From: Oscillospiraceae bacterium
GTDB lineage: Bacteria > Bacillota > Clostridia > UBA1381 > UBA9506
Length of the DNA: 64,000 bases
Direction of reading: 5' to 3'
Assembly: GCA_015068855.1 (NCBI GenBank)
Contig: SVJS01000004.1
Location: 62,001 to 126,000, forward strand
Part shown: piece after piece, positions 45,519 through 54,737 of the stretch
How positions within the stretch are numbered: position 1 is the first letter of the stretch
How the letters are laid out: each line of letters begins with the position of its first letter
The notes under the pieces: model-generated
The model's database searches: none
The model's input: the letters and a program-made list of their open reading frames with translations, nothing else
Told to the model about the DNA's origin: nothing
Made by a program: the position numbers and the translations under genes

Positions 45519-46409
45519 ATGAGTGAATTTAAGTCAGGTTTTGTCAGCATTGTCGGTCGCCCGAATGTAGGGAAATCCACCCTGTTAAATCGCATTATCG
45601 GGCAGAAAATAGCCATTATTTCCGATAAACCGCAAACCACAAGAAACAATATTTTAGGCATTTATCACGCGCGCGACTTGCAGATGGTTTTTGTGGATAC
45701 CCCGGGGATTCATCGCCCCTTTACCAAGCTCGGCGAGGTGATGATGAAATCGGCCGACAGCGCTATGGGCGATGCCGATGCTGTTTTGTTTTTGGTTGAG
45801 CCTACGGGTGGTCCTGGGCGGACGGAAGAGAAAATTATGGACGATTTGCGCCGCCGGTCTGTGCCTGTTATTTTGGTCATTAATAAAATTGATAAGGTTA
45901 AAAAGGACACATTGCTTCCCATCATCGCAGCCTATCAACAGGCCTTTGACTTTGCTGATGTGTTCATGATTTCAGCCCGTCAGGATGACGGCGTTACCGC
46001 CCTCATTAGTGCTTTGGCTGAAAGAATGCCGGAGGGACCCATGTACTTTCCTGAGGATGCGGTCACCGACCAGCCGGAGCGTCAGGTTGTGGCAGAGCTT
46101 GTCAGAGAAAAGCTTTTGCATCTTTTGGAGCAGGAAATTCCCCACGGTCTTGCCATTGAGGTTTTTTCCATGAAGGAGAAGGAAAAGCTGTATGACATTG
46201 AAGTGAATATTTACTGTGAGCGACAGAGCCATAAGGGAATCGTGATTGGTAAAAACGGGACAGTCCTGAAAGAGGCAGGGTCTTTGGCGCGGGCCGATAT
46301 CGAGACCATGCTCGGCAAAAAGGTTCTCTTAAAGATTTGGGTTAAGGTGAAAGAGGATTGGCGAAACAGAGAGGGCTTGCTTCGTAATTTCGGCTATACG
46401 GCAGAATAA
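45519..46409 (+). CDS. era: GTPase Era
   Basis: Era binds the 3' end of 16S rRNA and checks 30S assembly. The 296-aa protein has G1 GRPNVGKST (about 11-19), the effector region ISDKPQTTRNNI, G3 DTPGIH, G4 NKID, and a C-terminal KH domain (IVIGKNGTVLKEAG, about 235-248). ATG 45519 follows AAAGGAA; the frame opens at 45498, but the conserved sequence begins at MSEFKSGF. It is in the standard Firmicute order era-yqzL-recO. Confidence 0.97.
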   Translation: MSEFKSGFVSIVGRPNVGKSTLLNRIIGQKIAIISDKPQTTRNNILGIYHARDLQMVFVDTPGIHRPFTKLGEVMMKSADSAMGDADAVLFLVEPTGGPGRTEEKIMDDLRRRSVPVILVINKIDKVKKDTLLPIIAAYQQAFDFADVFMISARQDDGVTALISALAERMPEGPMYFPEDAVTDQPERQVVAELVREKLLHLLEQEIPHGLAIEVFSMKEKEKLYDIEVNIYCERQSHKGIVIGKNGTVLKEAGSLARADIETMLGKKVLLKIWVKVKEDWRNREGLLRNFGYTAE

Positions 46410-46501
46410 GATTTTTATTCCTCACTTTGCATTTTTTTCATGGTATATTCCCGTTCCCTTGTGCCAAAATAGTCATACATTGGTAGTGGGAGGCGAAAAA
46501 A

Positions 46502-46735
46502 ATGCTTGAAAAATTTGCGTGGGAGTATTTTACCAAGACGGGCAGTCTTGATGGATATTTATTATACAGACAGAGCCTATCTGTCAAAGAAAACAGTGGT
46601 GCATATGGAGATAATCAAAACCAGTGGGGTAGTCATCAGGCAGACCAAGACACGGGACAACGACCTGATGCTGACAATTTTCACAAAGGACCTGGGAGTG
46701 ATTCGGGCATCGGCACGGGGCGCACGGGGATTTAA
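46502..46735 (+). CDS. yqzL: YqzL-family small protein overlapping recO
   Basis: A 77-aa frame whose first 24 residues, KFAWEYFTKTGSLDGYLLYR within them, match the YqzL pattern, and which lies exactly where yqzL lies in Bacillus, between era and recO. GTGGGAGGCG provides a strong ribosome site. Family members are about 45-50 aa, but here the frame runs on through 131 bases of recO in a different frame; that tail (Gly/Asp/Gln-rich) looks like an out-of-frame shadow, so the natural stop may have been lost. Function is unknown. Confidence 0.72.
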   Translation: MLEKFAWEYFTKTGSLDGYLLYRQSLSVKENSGAYGDNQNQWGSHQADQDTGQRPDADNFHKGPGSDSGIGTGRTGI

Positions 46736-47348
46736 GAACCGTTTGTCTGCGGGGACGGCGCTGTTTGCTTACAGCGAGTTTCTGCTTTATCCCGGCCGTG
46801 AGCTTTACAAGGTTAACAGCTGTGACCTCATTGAGAGCTTTTACAGCTTAACCACCAATATTGAGCGGCTGGCCTTTGCTACCTATATTGCCGATATAAC
46901 GGGCTACACCGTTCAGGAGGAAGCCGGTACGGAAAAGCTTTTATCCTTGTTTTTGAACACCTTTTATCTGCTGGCAAAATGGGATGGGGACCTGCGCACG
47001 GTTAAATGCGTCTATGAGCTGAAGCTGCTGGACTTTTTGGGGTTCGGGCCATGCCTTTTTGAATGCATTTCCTGCGGCAGTGAGGAGACGCCCTATTTTT
47101 CCGCAGAAGAAGGCGGACTTTTGTGCTCTGCCTGTCGGGCAGAGCTGCAAAAGGGACGGGCGATTTCGCCCGCCTGCTTAGAGGCCATGCGCCATGTGCT
47201 TAGTGCGGAGGACAAGCAGGTTTTTGCGTTTCGTCTTTCAGAGGCCGTCCGGCAGGAGCTGGAACAGGTTGTGGCATCTCTTATGTCAGCCACCATTGAC
47301 CACGAGTTTTATTCGTTAACCTATCTTAACACGGTGCTGGGGAAATAA
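46605..47348 (+). CDS. recO: DNA repair protein RecO
   Basis: RecO anneals single strands and, with RecR, loads RecA onto SSB-coated DNA. The 247-aa protein has the N-terminal OB fold (MEIIKTSGVVIRQTK then DLMLTIFTKDLGVI), a helical domain, and a zinc site CISC...CSAC (about 180-205). The frame is open from 46506, but family alignment favours ATG 46605. That ATG has a poor ribosome site and lies inside yqzL, so initiation may depend on yqzL translation. Confidence 0.9.
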   Translation: MEIIKTSGVVIRQTKTRDNDLMLTIFTKDLGVIRASARGARGFKNRLSAGTALFAYSEFLLYPGRELYKVNSCDLIESFYSLTTNIERLAFATYIADITGYTVQEEAGTEKLLSLFLNTFYLLAKWDGDLRTVKCVYELKLLDFLGFGPCLFECISCGSEETPYFSAEEGGLLCSACRAELQKGRAISPACLEAMRHVLSAEDKQVFAFRLSEAVRQELEQVVASLMSATIDHEFYSLTYLNTVLGK

Positions 47349-47373
47349 ACCCGCCCCGGAAAGGAACAGATAC

Positions 47374-49206
47374 ATGGAATTAGATGCAATCTTAAAGGAA
47401 GTCCAGAAGCCCGCACGGTATGTGGGGGCAGAATTTAATAGTGTACATAAAGACCTTGCTGAGGTTTACATTCGGTTTGCTTTTTGCTTTCCTGATGTGT
47501 ACGAGGTTGGTATGTCGCATCTCGGCATTAAAATTTTGTACCATCTGTTAAACGAGCAGAGGGACATTTACTGCGAGCGCGTGTTTGCTCCCTGGATTGA
47601 CATGGAGGAAAAAATGCGGACAGCGAACATTCCGCTTTTTTCCATTGAAAGCCGCACGCCGGTTCGGGATTTTGATGTTGTGGGCTTTACGCTTCAATAT
47701 GAAATGAGCTACACAAACATTATTAACATGCTTGATTTAGCAGGTATTCCGGCTCTTCGTGAGGAGCGCGGCGAGGATATGCCCTTTGTCTATGCAGGCG
47801 GCCCTTGTGCCTATAATCCGGAACCGCTGGCAGACATCATGGACTTTTTTATGATTGGCGAAAGCGAAGAGCAGATTATCGAAGTGATGGATGCCTATCG
47901 CAGCTGGAAGCAATCCGGCAAAGAGAAGCGGGCATTTTTAGAAACCATTGCTTCCATCCGTGGCATTTATGTGCCCGGTTTTTACGACGTGAGCTATCAC
48001 GAGGACGGCACCATAGCCGACATGAAGCCCAACACGCCGCTGGCACCGGCACGGGTGCAGAAGCAATATGTCCGTGATATGGACAAGGCATATTACCCCG
48101 AAACCATGATTGTGCCGAATATGGAAATCATCCATGACCGCATTACACTGGAACTGTTTCGCGGGTGCATCCGCGGCTGTCGTTTTTGTCAGGCGGGGAT
48201 GATTTACCGTCCGGTTCGAGAAAAAAGCCCCGAGCGACTGTTGGAGCTTGCCGAAAAGCTGATTGACAGCACCGGCTATGAGGAAATTTCCATGTCCAGT
48301 CTTTCTACCAGCGATTACACGGGCCTTACGGAATTGACAGAGGGGCTGTTAGATTTAACCGTTGAAAAGAAAATTAATTTGAGCTTGCCCTCGCTGCGTA
48401 TTGACAGCTTTTCCATGGACCTGATGCAGAAAGTGCAGAAGGTCAGAAAAAGCGGGTTGACCTTTGCCCCTGAGGCAGGGTCGCAGCGTATGCGTGATGT
48501 GATTAACAAGGGTGTTACAGAAGAGGATTTGATGCGCTCTGTGTCGCTTGCCTTTGCCGGCGGTTACAGCGGCGTTAAGCTTTATTTTATGATTGGTTTG
48601 CCTACGGAAACAGAAGAAGATGTGAAAGCCATTGCCCATCTTGCCCACAAGGTTGTGCAGGCCTATCGGGATACGCCCAAGCACCTGCGAAACAAGGGGC
48701 TTCGGGTGACGGTTTCGGCATCTTCCTTTGTGCCGAAGCCCTTTACGCCGTTCCAATGGGCAGCGCAGGATGATATTGAAACGCTGCGTGACAAGCAGCA
48801 CATCTTAAAGGATGCTATTTGCGATAAAGCCATCAGCTATAACTGGCATGAGGCCAAGCTCAGCGTTTTAGAGGGCGTTTTCGCCCGTGGCGACAGACGG
48901 CTTTCCAAGGTGTTGCTCCGTGCTCATGCTCTGGGTGCCCGCTTTGATGCATGGCATGAATGCTTTGACTATGATTTATGGCAGGAGGCCTTTCGCCAGG
49001 AGGGAATTGACCCTGATTTTTATAATCACAGAGAACGCTCCTACGATGAAATTCTGCCCTGGGAGATTATTGACCCGGGTGTTTCCCGCGCCTTTTTGGA
49101 ACGGGAAAACGAAAAGGCAAAACGGGGCGAGTTGACCCCAAACTGCCGTGAAAGCTGTGGCGGTTGCGGCATCAGACAAATCGGAGGGGGTGGCGTTTGT
49201 GATTAA
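47374..49206 (+). CDS. B12-binding-type radical-SAM protein (TIGR03960 family)
   Basis: A 610-aa protein with an N-terminal cobalamin-binding-like fold (about 1-190), the radical-SAM cluster motif CIRGCRFC (about 268-275), and the barrel with SMSSLSTSDYTGL and FAPEAGSQRMRDVINK. The C-terminus has a Cys-rich motif CRESCGGCG. The family always pairs with the DUF2344 protein encoded next, and near ribosomal L21 genes in many genomes; an RNA or protein modification role has been suggested, not shown. Confidence 0.88.
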   Translation: MELDAILKEVQKPARYVGAEFNSVHKDLAEVYIRFAFCFPDVYEVGMSHLGIKILYHLLNEQRDIYCERVFAPWIDMEEKMRTANIPLFSIESRTPVRDFDVVGFTLQYEMSYTNIINMLDLAGIPALREERGEDMPFVYAGGPCAYNPEPLADIMDFFMIGESEEQIIEVMDAYRSWKQSGKEKRAFLETIASIRGIYVPGFYDVSYHEDGTIADMKPNTPLAPARVQKQYVRDMDKAYYPETMIVPNMEIIHDRITLELFRGCIRGCRFCQAGMIYRPVREKSPERLLELAEKLIDSTGYEEISMSSLSTSDYTGLTELTEGLLDLTVEKKINLSLPSLRIDSFSMDLMQKVQKVRKSGLTFAPEAGSQRMRDVINKGVTEEDLMRSVSLAFAGGYSGVKLYFMIGLPTETEEDVKAIAHLAHKVVQAYRDTPKHLRNKGLRVTVSASSFVPKPFTPFQWAAQDDIETLRDKQHILKDAICDKAISYNWHEAKLSVLEGVFARGDRRLSKVLLRAHALGARFDAWHECFDYDLWQEAFRQEGIDPDFYNHRERSYDEILPWEIIDPGVSRAFLERENEKAKRGELTPNCRESCGGCGIRQIGGGGVCD

Positions 49207-49849
49207 ATACCGTTTTTGTTATGCCAAATTCGGCGATGCAAAATATATCTCGCATCTGGATTTAATCCGTATGTTTTCCCGTGCTTTTAAGCGGGCCGGC
49301 ATTCCGCTGACACATTCAGAGGGCTTTAATCCCCATCCTAAGATGGCCATCGGGCTGCCCCTTTCTGTGGGTCTGACCAGCGAATGCGAATATATGGATG
49401 CCGAGCTTGACAGGGCAATCTCTGCTGACGATGTCAGTGCACTGAATGCCTCGCTTCCCATGGGCATTTCCATCAGCGCAGCAGCAGAGCGCCTGGTTGG
49501 CACCAAAAAGCTGGCAGATATCCGCTGGGCGACGTATAAGGTGACGCTGCATGACGGCGCAGTGTCTCAGGATGCCCTGGATGCTTTCATGGCGCGGGCT
49601 GATGTGGTTGTGGAGAAAAAGACCAAGCGCAAGGTTTCGGACACGGACATTTTGCCGGATATTGCCGCGCTCATTGTTTCTAAGGACGGCACGGTTCTTA
49701 CCATGACGGTTTCGGCCGGTGCGTCCTATAATATCAAGCCGGAGCTGGTGCTTCTGGCTATGCGGACCTACATAGAGGGTTTTGGCGCTACAAACTATGA
49801 CATTCACAGAGCTGCCATCATCACAGATGACGGACGCAACTTAATGTAA
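49199..49849 (+). CDS. DUF2344 family protein (TIGR03936)
   Basis: A 216-aa partner of the preceding radical-SAM protein. Motifs are KYRFCYAKFGDAKYISHLDL (about 3-22), RAFKRAGIPLTHSEGFNPHP (about 27-46) and KMAIGLPLSVG. It begins at GTG 49199, within an 8-bp overlap with the upstream gene, behind GGAGGGGG. In many Firmicutes rng and rplU follow; here the operon ends with a terminator instead. Confidence 0.87.
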   Translation: MIKYRFCYAKFGDAKYISHLDLIRMFSRAFKRAGIPLTHSEGFNPHPKMAIGLPLSVGLTSECEYMDAELDRAISADDVSALNASLPMGISISAAAERLVGTKKLADIRWATYKVTLHDGAVSQDALDAFMARADVVVEKKTKRKVSDTDILPDIAALIVSKDGTVLTMTVSAGASYNIKPELVLLAMRTYIEGFGATNYDIHRAAIITDDGRNLM

Positions 49850-49962
49850 GGAAATAAACAAAGGGCTGTAGAAAAATGCGCATACCACACAAGGCAAACA
49901 AATCGCAAGATAATCCACATCAATTGCCCTAATGAAGATTACATGCCATAAAATGCAAGGAG

Positions 49963-49991
49963 GAAATTCGTCGTTTGACGAATTTCTTTTT
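49963..49991 (+). terminator. Terminator after the DUF2344 gene
   Basis: GAAATTCGTC / GACGAATTTC with a GTTT loop and a T-rich run. Confidence 0.85.
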
Positions 49992-50110
49992 ATTTGTCGC
50001 CTTGTGTTTTGAACAAACTTCGCCTCTTTGCGTACCATCGTACGCATGCGGGTAACCAAAAACAAGGCTACGCCTTATTTTTGCTCAGTTTGTCCAATCT
50101 GCGCTATTTT
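49963..50110. repeat. Diverged relative of the 5-kb repeat element
   Basis: In order: a GAAATTC hairpin, GCGTAC-CATC-GTACGC (50030-50045), CAAGGC-TAC-GCCTT plus T-run (50063-50080), and CAATCTGC (50095-50102). The 5073 element has GAAATTC, GCGTAC...GTACGC, CAAGGC...GCCTTG plus T-run, then CAATCTGC in the same order. Sequence between is different. This 325-bp gap holds no gene that I can support. Confidence 0.5.
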
Positions 50111-50122
50111 TCGTCCAGCCTA

Positions 50123-50162
50123 AAAAAAGAAGCTGTGGTTAAAAACCACAGCTTCTTTTTTA
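50123..50162. terminator. Bidirectional terminator at the ilvE end
   Basis: AAAAGAAGCTGTGGTT / AACCACAGCTTCTTTT with a 3-base loop and flanking A and T runs. Confidence 0.92.
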
Positions 50163-50174
50163 TTTATATGCAAC

Positions 50175-51236
50175 TTACAGTCTGACAACAAAATCAAAGG
50201 TATCTTCAATTTTGCCGCTTTGCAGACCGGTGATGGTATCATACAGCTTCTGAGAAGTAGCACCGATTTCGCCATTGTTAATGGTGATTTTCTCGCCCTT
50301 CCAGCAAAGCTCGCCAACGGGGGAGATAACAGCGGCGGTACCTGTGCCGAATACTTCCTCGAGCTTGCCTGCTTTGTGTGCTTCAAACACTTCCTCGGCG
50401 GAAATCTTGCGCTCTTCCACAGGAACGCCCCAGGATTTCAGAATCTGGATGGAGGAATCACGTGTGATGCCGGCCAAAATGCTGCCGTTTAACATCGGTG
50501 TGATAACCTTGCCGTCAATCTTAAAGAAGATGTTCATGGCGCCAACCTCTTCGATATACTTTCTCTCAACGCCGTCCAGCCAGAGAACCTGAGAATAACC
50601 CTTGGTTTCAGCAACCTCCTGCGCCTTTAAGCTGGCTGCATAGTTACCTGCGGTTTTAGAGAAGCCCATACCGCCACGAACGGCACGAACAAATTCATCC
50701 TCAACAAAAATCTTGACGGGGTTTAAGCCCTCTTTATAGTAAGAACCAACGGGAGAAAGAATGACGATAAATTTATAGGTCTGCGCCGGATGCACACCTA
50801 AGAACGGGTCTGTTGCGATGATGAAAGGACGGATGTAAAGAGAAGTGCCGGGGCTTTCGGGAATCCAGTCCTGTTCCAGTTCAACCAGCTTCTTGATGGC
50901 GCCGACTGCAAATTCCACATCAATCTGGGGAATGCACAGACGGTCGTTAGACTGGTTCAGACGATTCATGTTGCTGTAAGGACGGAACAACAAAACGTTG
51001 CCGTTAGCATCCTTATACGCCTTTAAGCCTTCAAATACGGCCTGGCCGTAATGCAGAACGGCACAGGACGGGTCAAGCTGCAGGGGACCGTAGGGAACGA
51101 TGCGGGCATCATGCCAGCCCTTGCCCTCTGTGTAGTCCATAACGAACATGTGGTCAGAAAAATGTTTACCGAAGCCCAGTGCGTCAACCGGCGGTTTAGC
51201 CTTGGGTGCGGTTGTTTTTGTTACTGTAATTTCCAT
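50175..51236 (-). CDS. ilvE: Branched-chain amino acid aminotransferase
   Basis: Transfers the amino group between Leu/Ile/Val and 2-oxoglutarate using pyridoxal phosphate. The 353-aa fold-type IV enzyme is of the long, eukaryote-like BCAT II type; the PLP lysine is in GFSKTAGNYAASL (about residue 196), followed by QVLWLDG and EEVGAMNIFF. The start has AAGGAGGCT ahead. It stands alone with its own promoter and terminator, with no other ilv or leu genes nearby. Confidence 0.95.
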   Translation of the reverse strand: MEITVTKTTAPKAKPPVDALGFGKHFSDHMFVMDYTEGKGWHDARIVPYGPLQLDPSCAVLHYGQAVFEGLKAYKDANGNVLLFRPYSNMNRLNQSNDRLCIPQIDVEFAVGAIKKLVELEQDWIPESPGTSLYIRPFIIATDPFLGVHPAQTYKFIVILSPVGSYYKEGLNPVKIFVEDEFVRAVRGGMGFSKTAGNYAASLKAQEVAETKGYSQVLWLDGVERKYIEEVGAMNIFFKIDGKVITPMLNGSILAGITRDSSIQILKSWGVPVEERKISAEEVFEAHKAGKLEEVFGTGTAAVISPVGELCWKGEKITINNGEIGATSQKLYDTITGLQSGKIEDTFDFVVRL

Positions 51237-51270
51237 TATGTAGCCTCCTTATATTAATTCCTTAGTTGCT

Positions 51271-51299
51271 ATTGTATCGCTTTTTTTTATTTTTGTCAA
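51271..51299 (-). promoter_or_regulatory. Promoter of ilvE
   Basis: Minus-strand TTGACA (51294-51299) and TACAAT (51271-51276), 17-bp spacer. Confidence 0.8.
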
Positions 51300-51355
51300 A
51301 TTGCCTCTTAAATTCAGCAAATTTCGTTTGGTTTTGGTTTACCTGTTAACAAAAT

Positions 51356-53026
51356 TTAGAACAAGCCGCTGATGATGCCGTCTTCGTCAACATCAATGCC
51401 TACGGCCGCAGGACGGGCGGGCAGACCGGGCATGGTCATGATGTTGCCGCAGTAAACAGCCACAAAGCCGGCGCCGGCATAAAGACGAACGTCACGAACG
51501 TGAACAGTAAAGTCTGTGGGGCGGCCCAAAAGTGCAGCGTTATCGGACAGAGAATACTGGGTTTTGGCCATACAAACAGGCAGATTGCCGAGGCCCCGTT
51601 CTTCCAGACGTGCCAGTTCTTTGGCTGCTTCCGGAGCGAAGCTGACATCTTTTCCGCCATAAATATCCGTTACAATCTTGCGGATTTTATCTTTAAGGGG
51701 CAGTGCATCTTCATATAAAACATGGAAATCGGAGCTTTGCTCATCCAGCATAGCGACCAGTTTTTCAGCTAAATCAATACCGCCCTCGCCGCCTTTTGCA
51801 AAGACTTCGGAAAGAGCAAAGGAAGCACCGGCTTTTTTGCAGCAATCCTCGATTAAAGCAAGTTCTTTATCCGTATCGGTGCCGAAACGATTGATGGCAA
51901 CTAAAACACCAACGCCATAGCGGCGCAGATTTTCAATGTGTTTTTCCAGATTGCAAAGACCTTTGGAAAGGGCGTCCAGATTTTCGGGAGCAAGCTCGGT
52001 TTTGGGAACACCACCGTTATATTTTAAGGCACGAACGGTTGCAACCAAAACAACAGCCTCGGGCTTTAAGCCGGCCACACGGCACTTGATATCAAAAAAC
52101 TTTTCTGCGCCTAAATCGGCACCGAAGCCCGCCTCTGTGATGACATAATCAGCCATGCGCAGTGCGGCCTTGGTGGCACGGATGCTGTTGCAACCGTGGG
52201 CAATGTTGGCAAAGGGACCGCCATGCATCAGGCAGGGGGTTTCCTCCAAGGTCTGCACAAGGTTGGGCAGGAGAGCGTCTTTTAACAGGGCCGTCATGGC
52301 GCCGGCAGCATCCAGTTCTCCGGCTGTGACGGGTTCTCCGTCGTAGTTATAGGCAACCACAATGCGGGAAAGACGCGCTTTTAAGTCCGTAATATCAGAG
52401 GCTAAGCACAAAATCGCCATAACCTCAGAAGCGACAGTGATGGTAAAACCATCCTCACGGGGAATGCCGTTTACTTTGCCGCCCAAGCTGCAAACAATCT
52501 GGCGGAGGGCACGGTCATTCATATCTAAAACACGGCGGAAAATCACACGGGTGGGGTCAATGCCCAGTGCATTGCCGCGCATGATGTGGTTATCCAGCAT
52601 GGCACACAGCAGGTTGTTGGCGGCTGTGATGGCATGCATATCGCCCGTGAAATGCAGGTTGATATCCTCCATGGGGATAACCTGAGCATAGCCACCGCCG
52701 GCAGCACCGCCCTTAACACCCATAACAGGACCCAAGGAGGGCTCACGCAAAGCGATAACGGCTTTTTTCCCGATTTTGGCCATAGCCTGTCCCAAACCAA
52801 CGGAGGTGGTTGTTTTGCCCTCGCCTGCGGGGGTGGGGTTGATGGCTGTGACCAAAACAAGCTTACCCATGGGCTTATTTTCCAGGCTCTTTAAGAACGA
52901 TTCAGAGAGCTTCGCTTTATCCTGACCGTAATAAATCAGGGCATCTTCGGGGATGTCAAGCTTTTCTGCAATCTTCTTAATATGTAACGGTTTTTTCTCT
53001 TGTGCGATTTGGATATCACTTTTCAT
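51356..53026 (-). CDS. fhs: Formate-tetrahydrofolate ligase
   Basis: Makes 10-formyl-THF from formate, THF and ATP; it feeds purine and formyl-Met synthesis and the methyl branch in acetogens. The 556-aa length is standard, with the nucleotide motif [10 protein letters not shown] (about 64-73), [19 protein letters not shown] and [16 protein letters not shown]. Other acetyl-CoA pathway genes are absent, so it need not imply acetogenesis. It starts 7 nt after the thioesterase stop on the same strand. Confidence 0.97.
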   Translation of the reverse strand: MKSDIQIAQEKKPLHIKKIAEKLDIPEDALIYYGQDKAKLSESFLKSLENKPMGKLVLVTAINPTPAGEGKTTTSVGLGQAMAKIGKKAVIALREPSLGPVMGVKGGAAGGGYAQVIPMEDINLHFTGDMHAITAANNLLCAMLDNHIMRGNALGIDPTRVIFRRVLDMNDRALRQIVCSLGGKVNGIPREDGFTITVASEVMAILCLASDITDLKARLSRIVVAYNYDGEPVTAGELDAAGAMTALLKDALLPNLVQTLEETPCLMHGGPFANIAHGCNSIRATKAALRMADYVITEAGFGADLGAEKFFDIKCRVAGLKPEAVVLVATVRALKYNGGVPKTELAPENLDALSKGLCNLEKHIENLRRYGVGVLVAINRFGTDTDKELALIEDCCKKAGASFALSEVFAKGGEGGIDLAEKLVAMLDEQSSDFHVLYEDALPLKDKIRKIVTDIYGGKDVSFAPEAAKELARLEERGLGNLPVCMAKTQYSLSDNAALLGRPTDFTVHVRDVRLYAGAGFVAVYCGNIMTMPGLPARPAAVGIDVDEDGIISGLF

Positions 53027-53033
53027 GGCGTTC

Positions 53034-53432
53034 TCATTCCTTTCCGCGGTTTTCTGTTTTTTTCATAAAGGCATCCTTTTGGATGATAAAACGTTCATGC
53101 GTGCCCTCGGCAACCAGCCCGACCGCATCATACACACAAACACGGAACACCAAACGACGACGGTCAATTTCTGTTAACTCCGATTCAGCATAGGCGGTCA
53201 TGCCCATAGGCGTTGCGGCAATGTGGCGGATGTTTACCAAGGTGCCGACGGTGGCACAGCCCTCTTCCAGATACGGTCTGACGCTTTTGTCAGCCGTTTG
53301 CTCCATTAAGGCGATGACATAAGGTGTGCCGAACACATCCATCTCGCCGCTGGCAGCCTGTTTTGCGCTGACAGAAGCATCGACGGTTATGTCGATACGG
53401 CCCTTGATACCAAGGTGCAGACTTTGACTCAT
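53034..53432 (-). CDS. FlK-like hotdog thioesterase
   Basis: A 132-aa single hotdog-fold protein. The residues T36, E44 and H70 have the same spacing as the catalytic Thr42/Glu50/His76 of fluoroacetyl-CoA thioesterase Fl[15 protein letters not shown] carries T and [10 protein letters not shown] carries H. It probably hydrolyses a short acyl-CoA; fluoroacetyl-CoA is not implied without tests. ATG 53432 is preferred to TTG 53438. It is the likely first gene of an operon with fhs. Confidence 0.83.
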   Translation of the reverse strand: MSQSLHLGIKGRIDITVDASVSAKQAASGEMDVFGTPYVIALMEQTADKSVRPYLEEGCATVGTLVNIRHIAATPMGMTAYAESELTEIDRRRLVFRVCVYDAVGLVAEGTHERFIIQKDAFMKKTENRGKE

Positions 53433-53463
53433 TTTCAATCACTCTTTTTTTGCTGATATGGTA

Positions 53464-53499
53464 TCCCTGCGGGCAAAGAGGCGCCGCAGGGACAGATTT
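53464..53499. terminator. Hairpin between tepA and the thioesterase gene
   Basis: TCCCTGCGG / CCGCAGGGA with an 11-base loop. The T-run lies on the plus-strand side, so for tepA (minus strand) it is at best a weak terminator. Confidence 0.45.
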
Positions 53500-53500
53500 T

Positions 53501-54235
53501 TTATTCCTGTTTGTTTTGCTCTCTGTTTTCAGCGATGCGCTCATACAGATATTCCAGGGCTTGTGAAAGGCCGCCGACCTCATCAATCAAGCCTTGGCGG
53601 ACGGCTTCGTCCCCTAAAATAATGCAACCAACATCGTTGGCAATCTCGCCTGTTTTCATCATCATCTCCGTGAACACATCGCGCTTGATATGCGAGTTTT
53701 TAACCACAAAATTCACAACCCGCTCCTGCATCTTGTTGAAATATTCGTAGGTTTGCGGCACACCGATGATGGTGCCGTTCATGCGAATGGGATGAATGGT
53801 CATGGAAGCGGAGGGAACGATGAAAGAACGGGAGGCCGAAACGGCCAGGGGCACGCCGATGCTGTGACCACCGCCCAAAACCAGGGAAACGGTGGGCGTT
53901 TGCATGCTTGCAATCATTTCAGCAATGGCAAGACCCGCCTCAACATCACCGCCAACAGTATTCAAAACAACCAAAAGCCCTTCAATGCGCTCATCCTGTT
54001 CAACGGAAACGAGCAGGGGAATCACGTGCTCATATTTGGTGGATTTGTTCTGTGAGGGCAACAGCATGTGACCCTCCACCTGACCGGCGATTGTCAAACA
54101 ATGAATGTTGCCGCGCGGGTTTTTAACATCGGCCATGCCGAAATCCTTAATATTCTGCGCATTTTCCTCCGGGGCGCTTTGGTCCTTATTCTCTTCCTGA
54201 TTCTGGTTTTCTTGCTTCGTTTTTTCGTCCGGCAT
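53501..54235 (-). CDS. tepA: ClpP-class serine protease TepA
   Basis: A 244-aa cytosolic ClpP-like peptidase; in Bacillus TepA aids protein translocation and has been linked to spore outgrowth. After a Gln/Glu/Lys-rich disordered N-terminus (about 1-45) the crotonase-fold domain shows [15 protein letters not shown], the nucleophile Ser in [11 protein letters not shown], and His in MTIHPIRM. Start ATG 54235 has AGGAGACTGCT before it. It stands apart from ftsK/spoIIIE, its usual neighbour. Confidence 0.9.
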   Translation of the reverse strand: MPDEKTKQENQNQEENKDQSAPEENAQNIKDFGMADVKNPRGNIHCLTIAGQVEGHMLLPSQNKSTKYEHVIPLLVSVEQDERIEGLLVVLNTVGGDVEAGLAIAEMIASMQTPTVSLVLGGGHSIGVPLAVSASRSFIVPSASMTIHPIRMNGTIIGVPQTYEYFNKMQERVVNFVVKNSHIKRDVFTEMMMKTGEIANDVGCIILGDEAVRQGLIDEVGGLSQALEYLYERIAENREQNKQE

Positions 54236-54399
54236 AGCAGTCTCCTTTTCCGTTTTTTCTCAGTATGAGTAGAAAAAGGGAATTTTATGCAGACAGTTAC
54301 AAGAAAACTTTCTACCTTTTCATTATACCTTTTTTTTCCTTCCTGTGCAATCTTTTTTTGCAATCCGAAAAAAATCCTGCGATGGTCCCCCCAAAGCTG

Positions 54400-54678
54400 C
54401 TACGGAGTTCTGCCTTCCCAGGACTTACACAGAGCCTCTTTTTGCGCGCGGGATAAAGCCTTGATGGCCCGCTCACGCTTTAAGGCAGAAGATGTGTCAC
54501 AGCAGAGTTCTGTGTAAACCAACGAAACAGGCAGACGGGAACGGGTATATTTGGCGCCGTGCCCGCTGTTGTGGGTTGCCACACGGGCAGAGACATCCGT
54601 TGTCCAGCCTGTATATAAGCTGTTGTCACGGCAACGGACCATATAAACATAATGTGTGGTCTTTTTTTCGTCTGCCAC
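54400..54678 (-). CDS. GIY-YIG domain protein (YhbQ-like)
   Basis: A 92-aa single-domain nuclease-like protein. HYVYMVRCRDNSLYTGWTTD holds the GIY-YIG equivalent, followed by RVATHNSGHGAKYTRSR and ALKRERAIKAL. Such stand-alone proteins are found in most Firmicutes and may act in DNA repair. The start is GTG 54678 with GGAGGT six bases upstream; the frame extends to 54705 without support. The 164 bp before tepA's start holds no other gene. Confidence 0.87.
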   Translation of the reverse strand: MADEKKTTHYVYMVRCRDNSLYTGWTTDVSARVATHNSGHGAKYTRSRLPVSLVYTELCCDTSSALKRERAIKALSRAQKEALCKSWEGRTP

Positions 54679-54703
54679 GGCGAGACCTCCCATCGTTAAT
54701 GAC

Positions 54704-54732
54704 AAAAAGTCCGCCTCAGGGGGCGGACTTTG
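54704..54732 (-). terminator. Terminator of mntP
   Basis: On the minus strand AAAGTCCGCC / GGCGGACTTTTT with a short loop; it follows the mntP stop directly. Confidence 0.85.
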
Positions 54733-54737
54733 GCCGT

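Noticed and set aside
46506-46604. A longer RecO beginning at 46506.
   Set aside because: The extra 33 residues have no family similarity and overlap the YqzL-like start in another frame; conserved RecO sequence begins at 46605.
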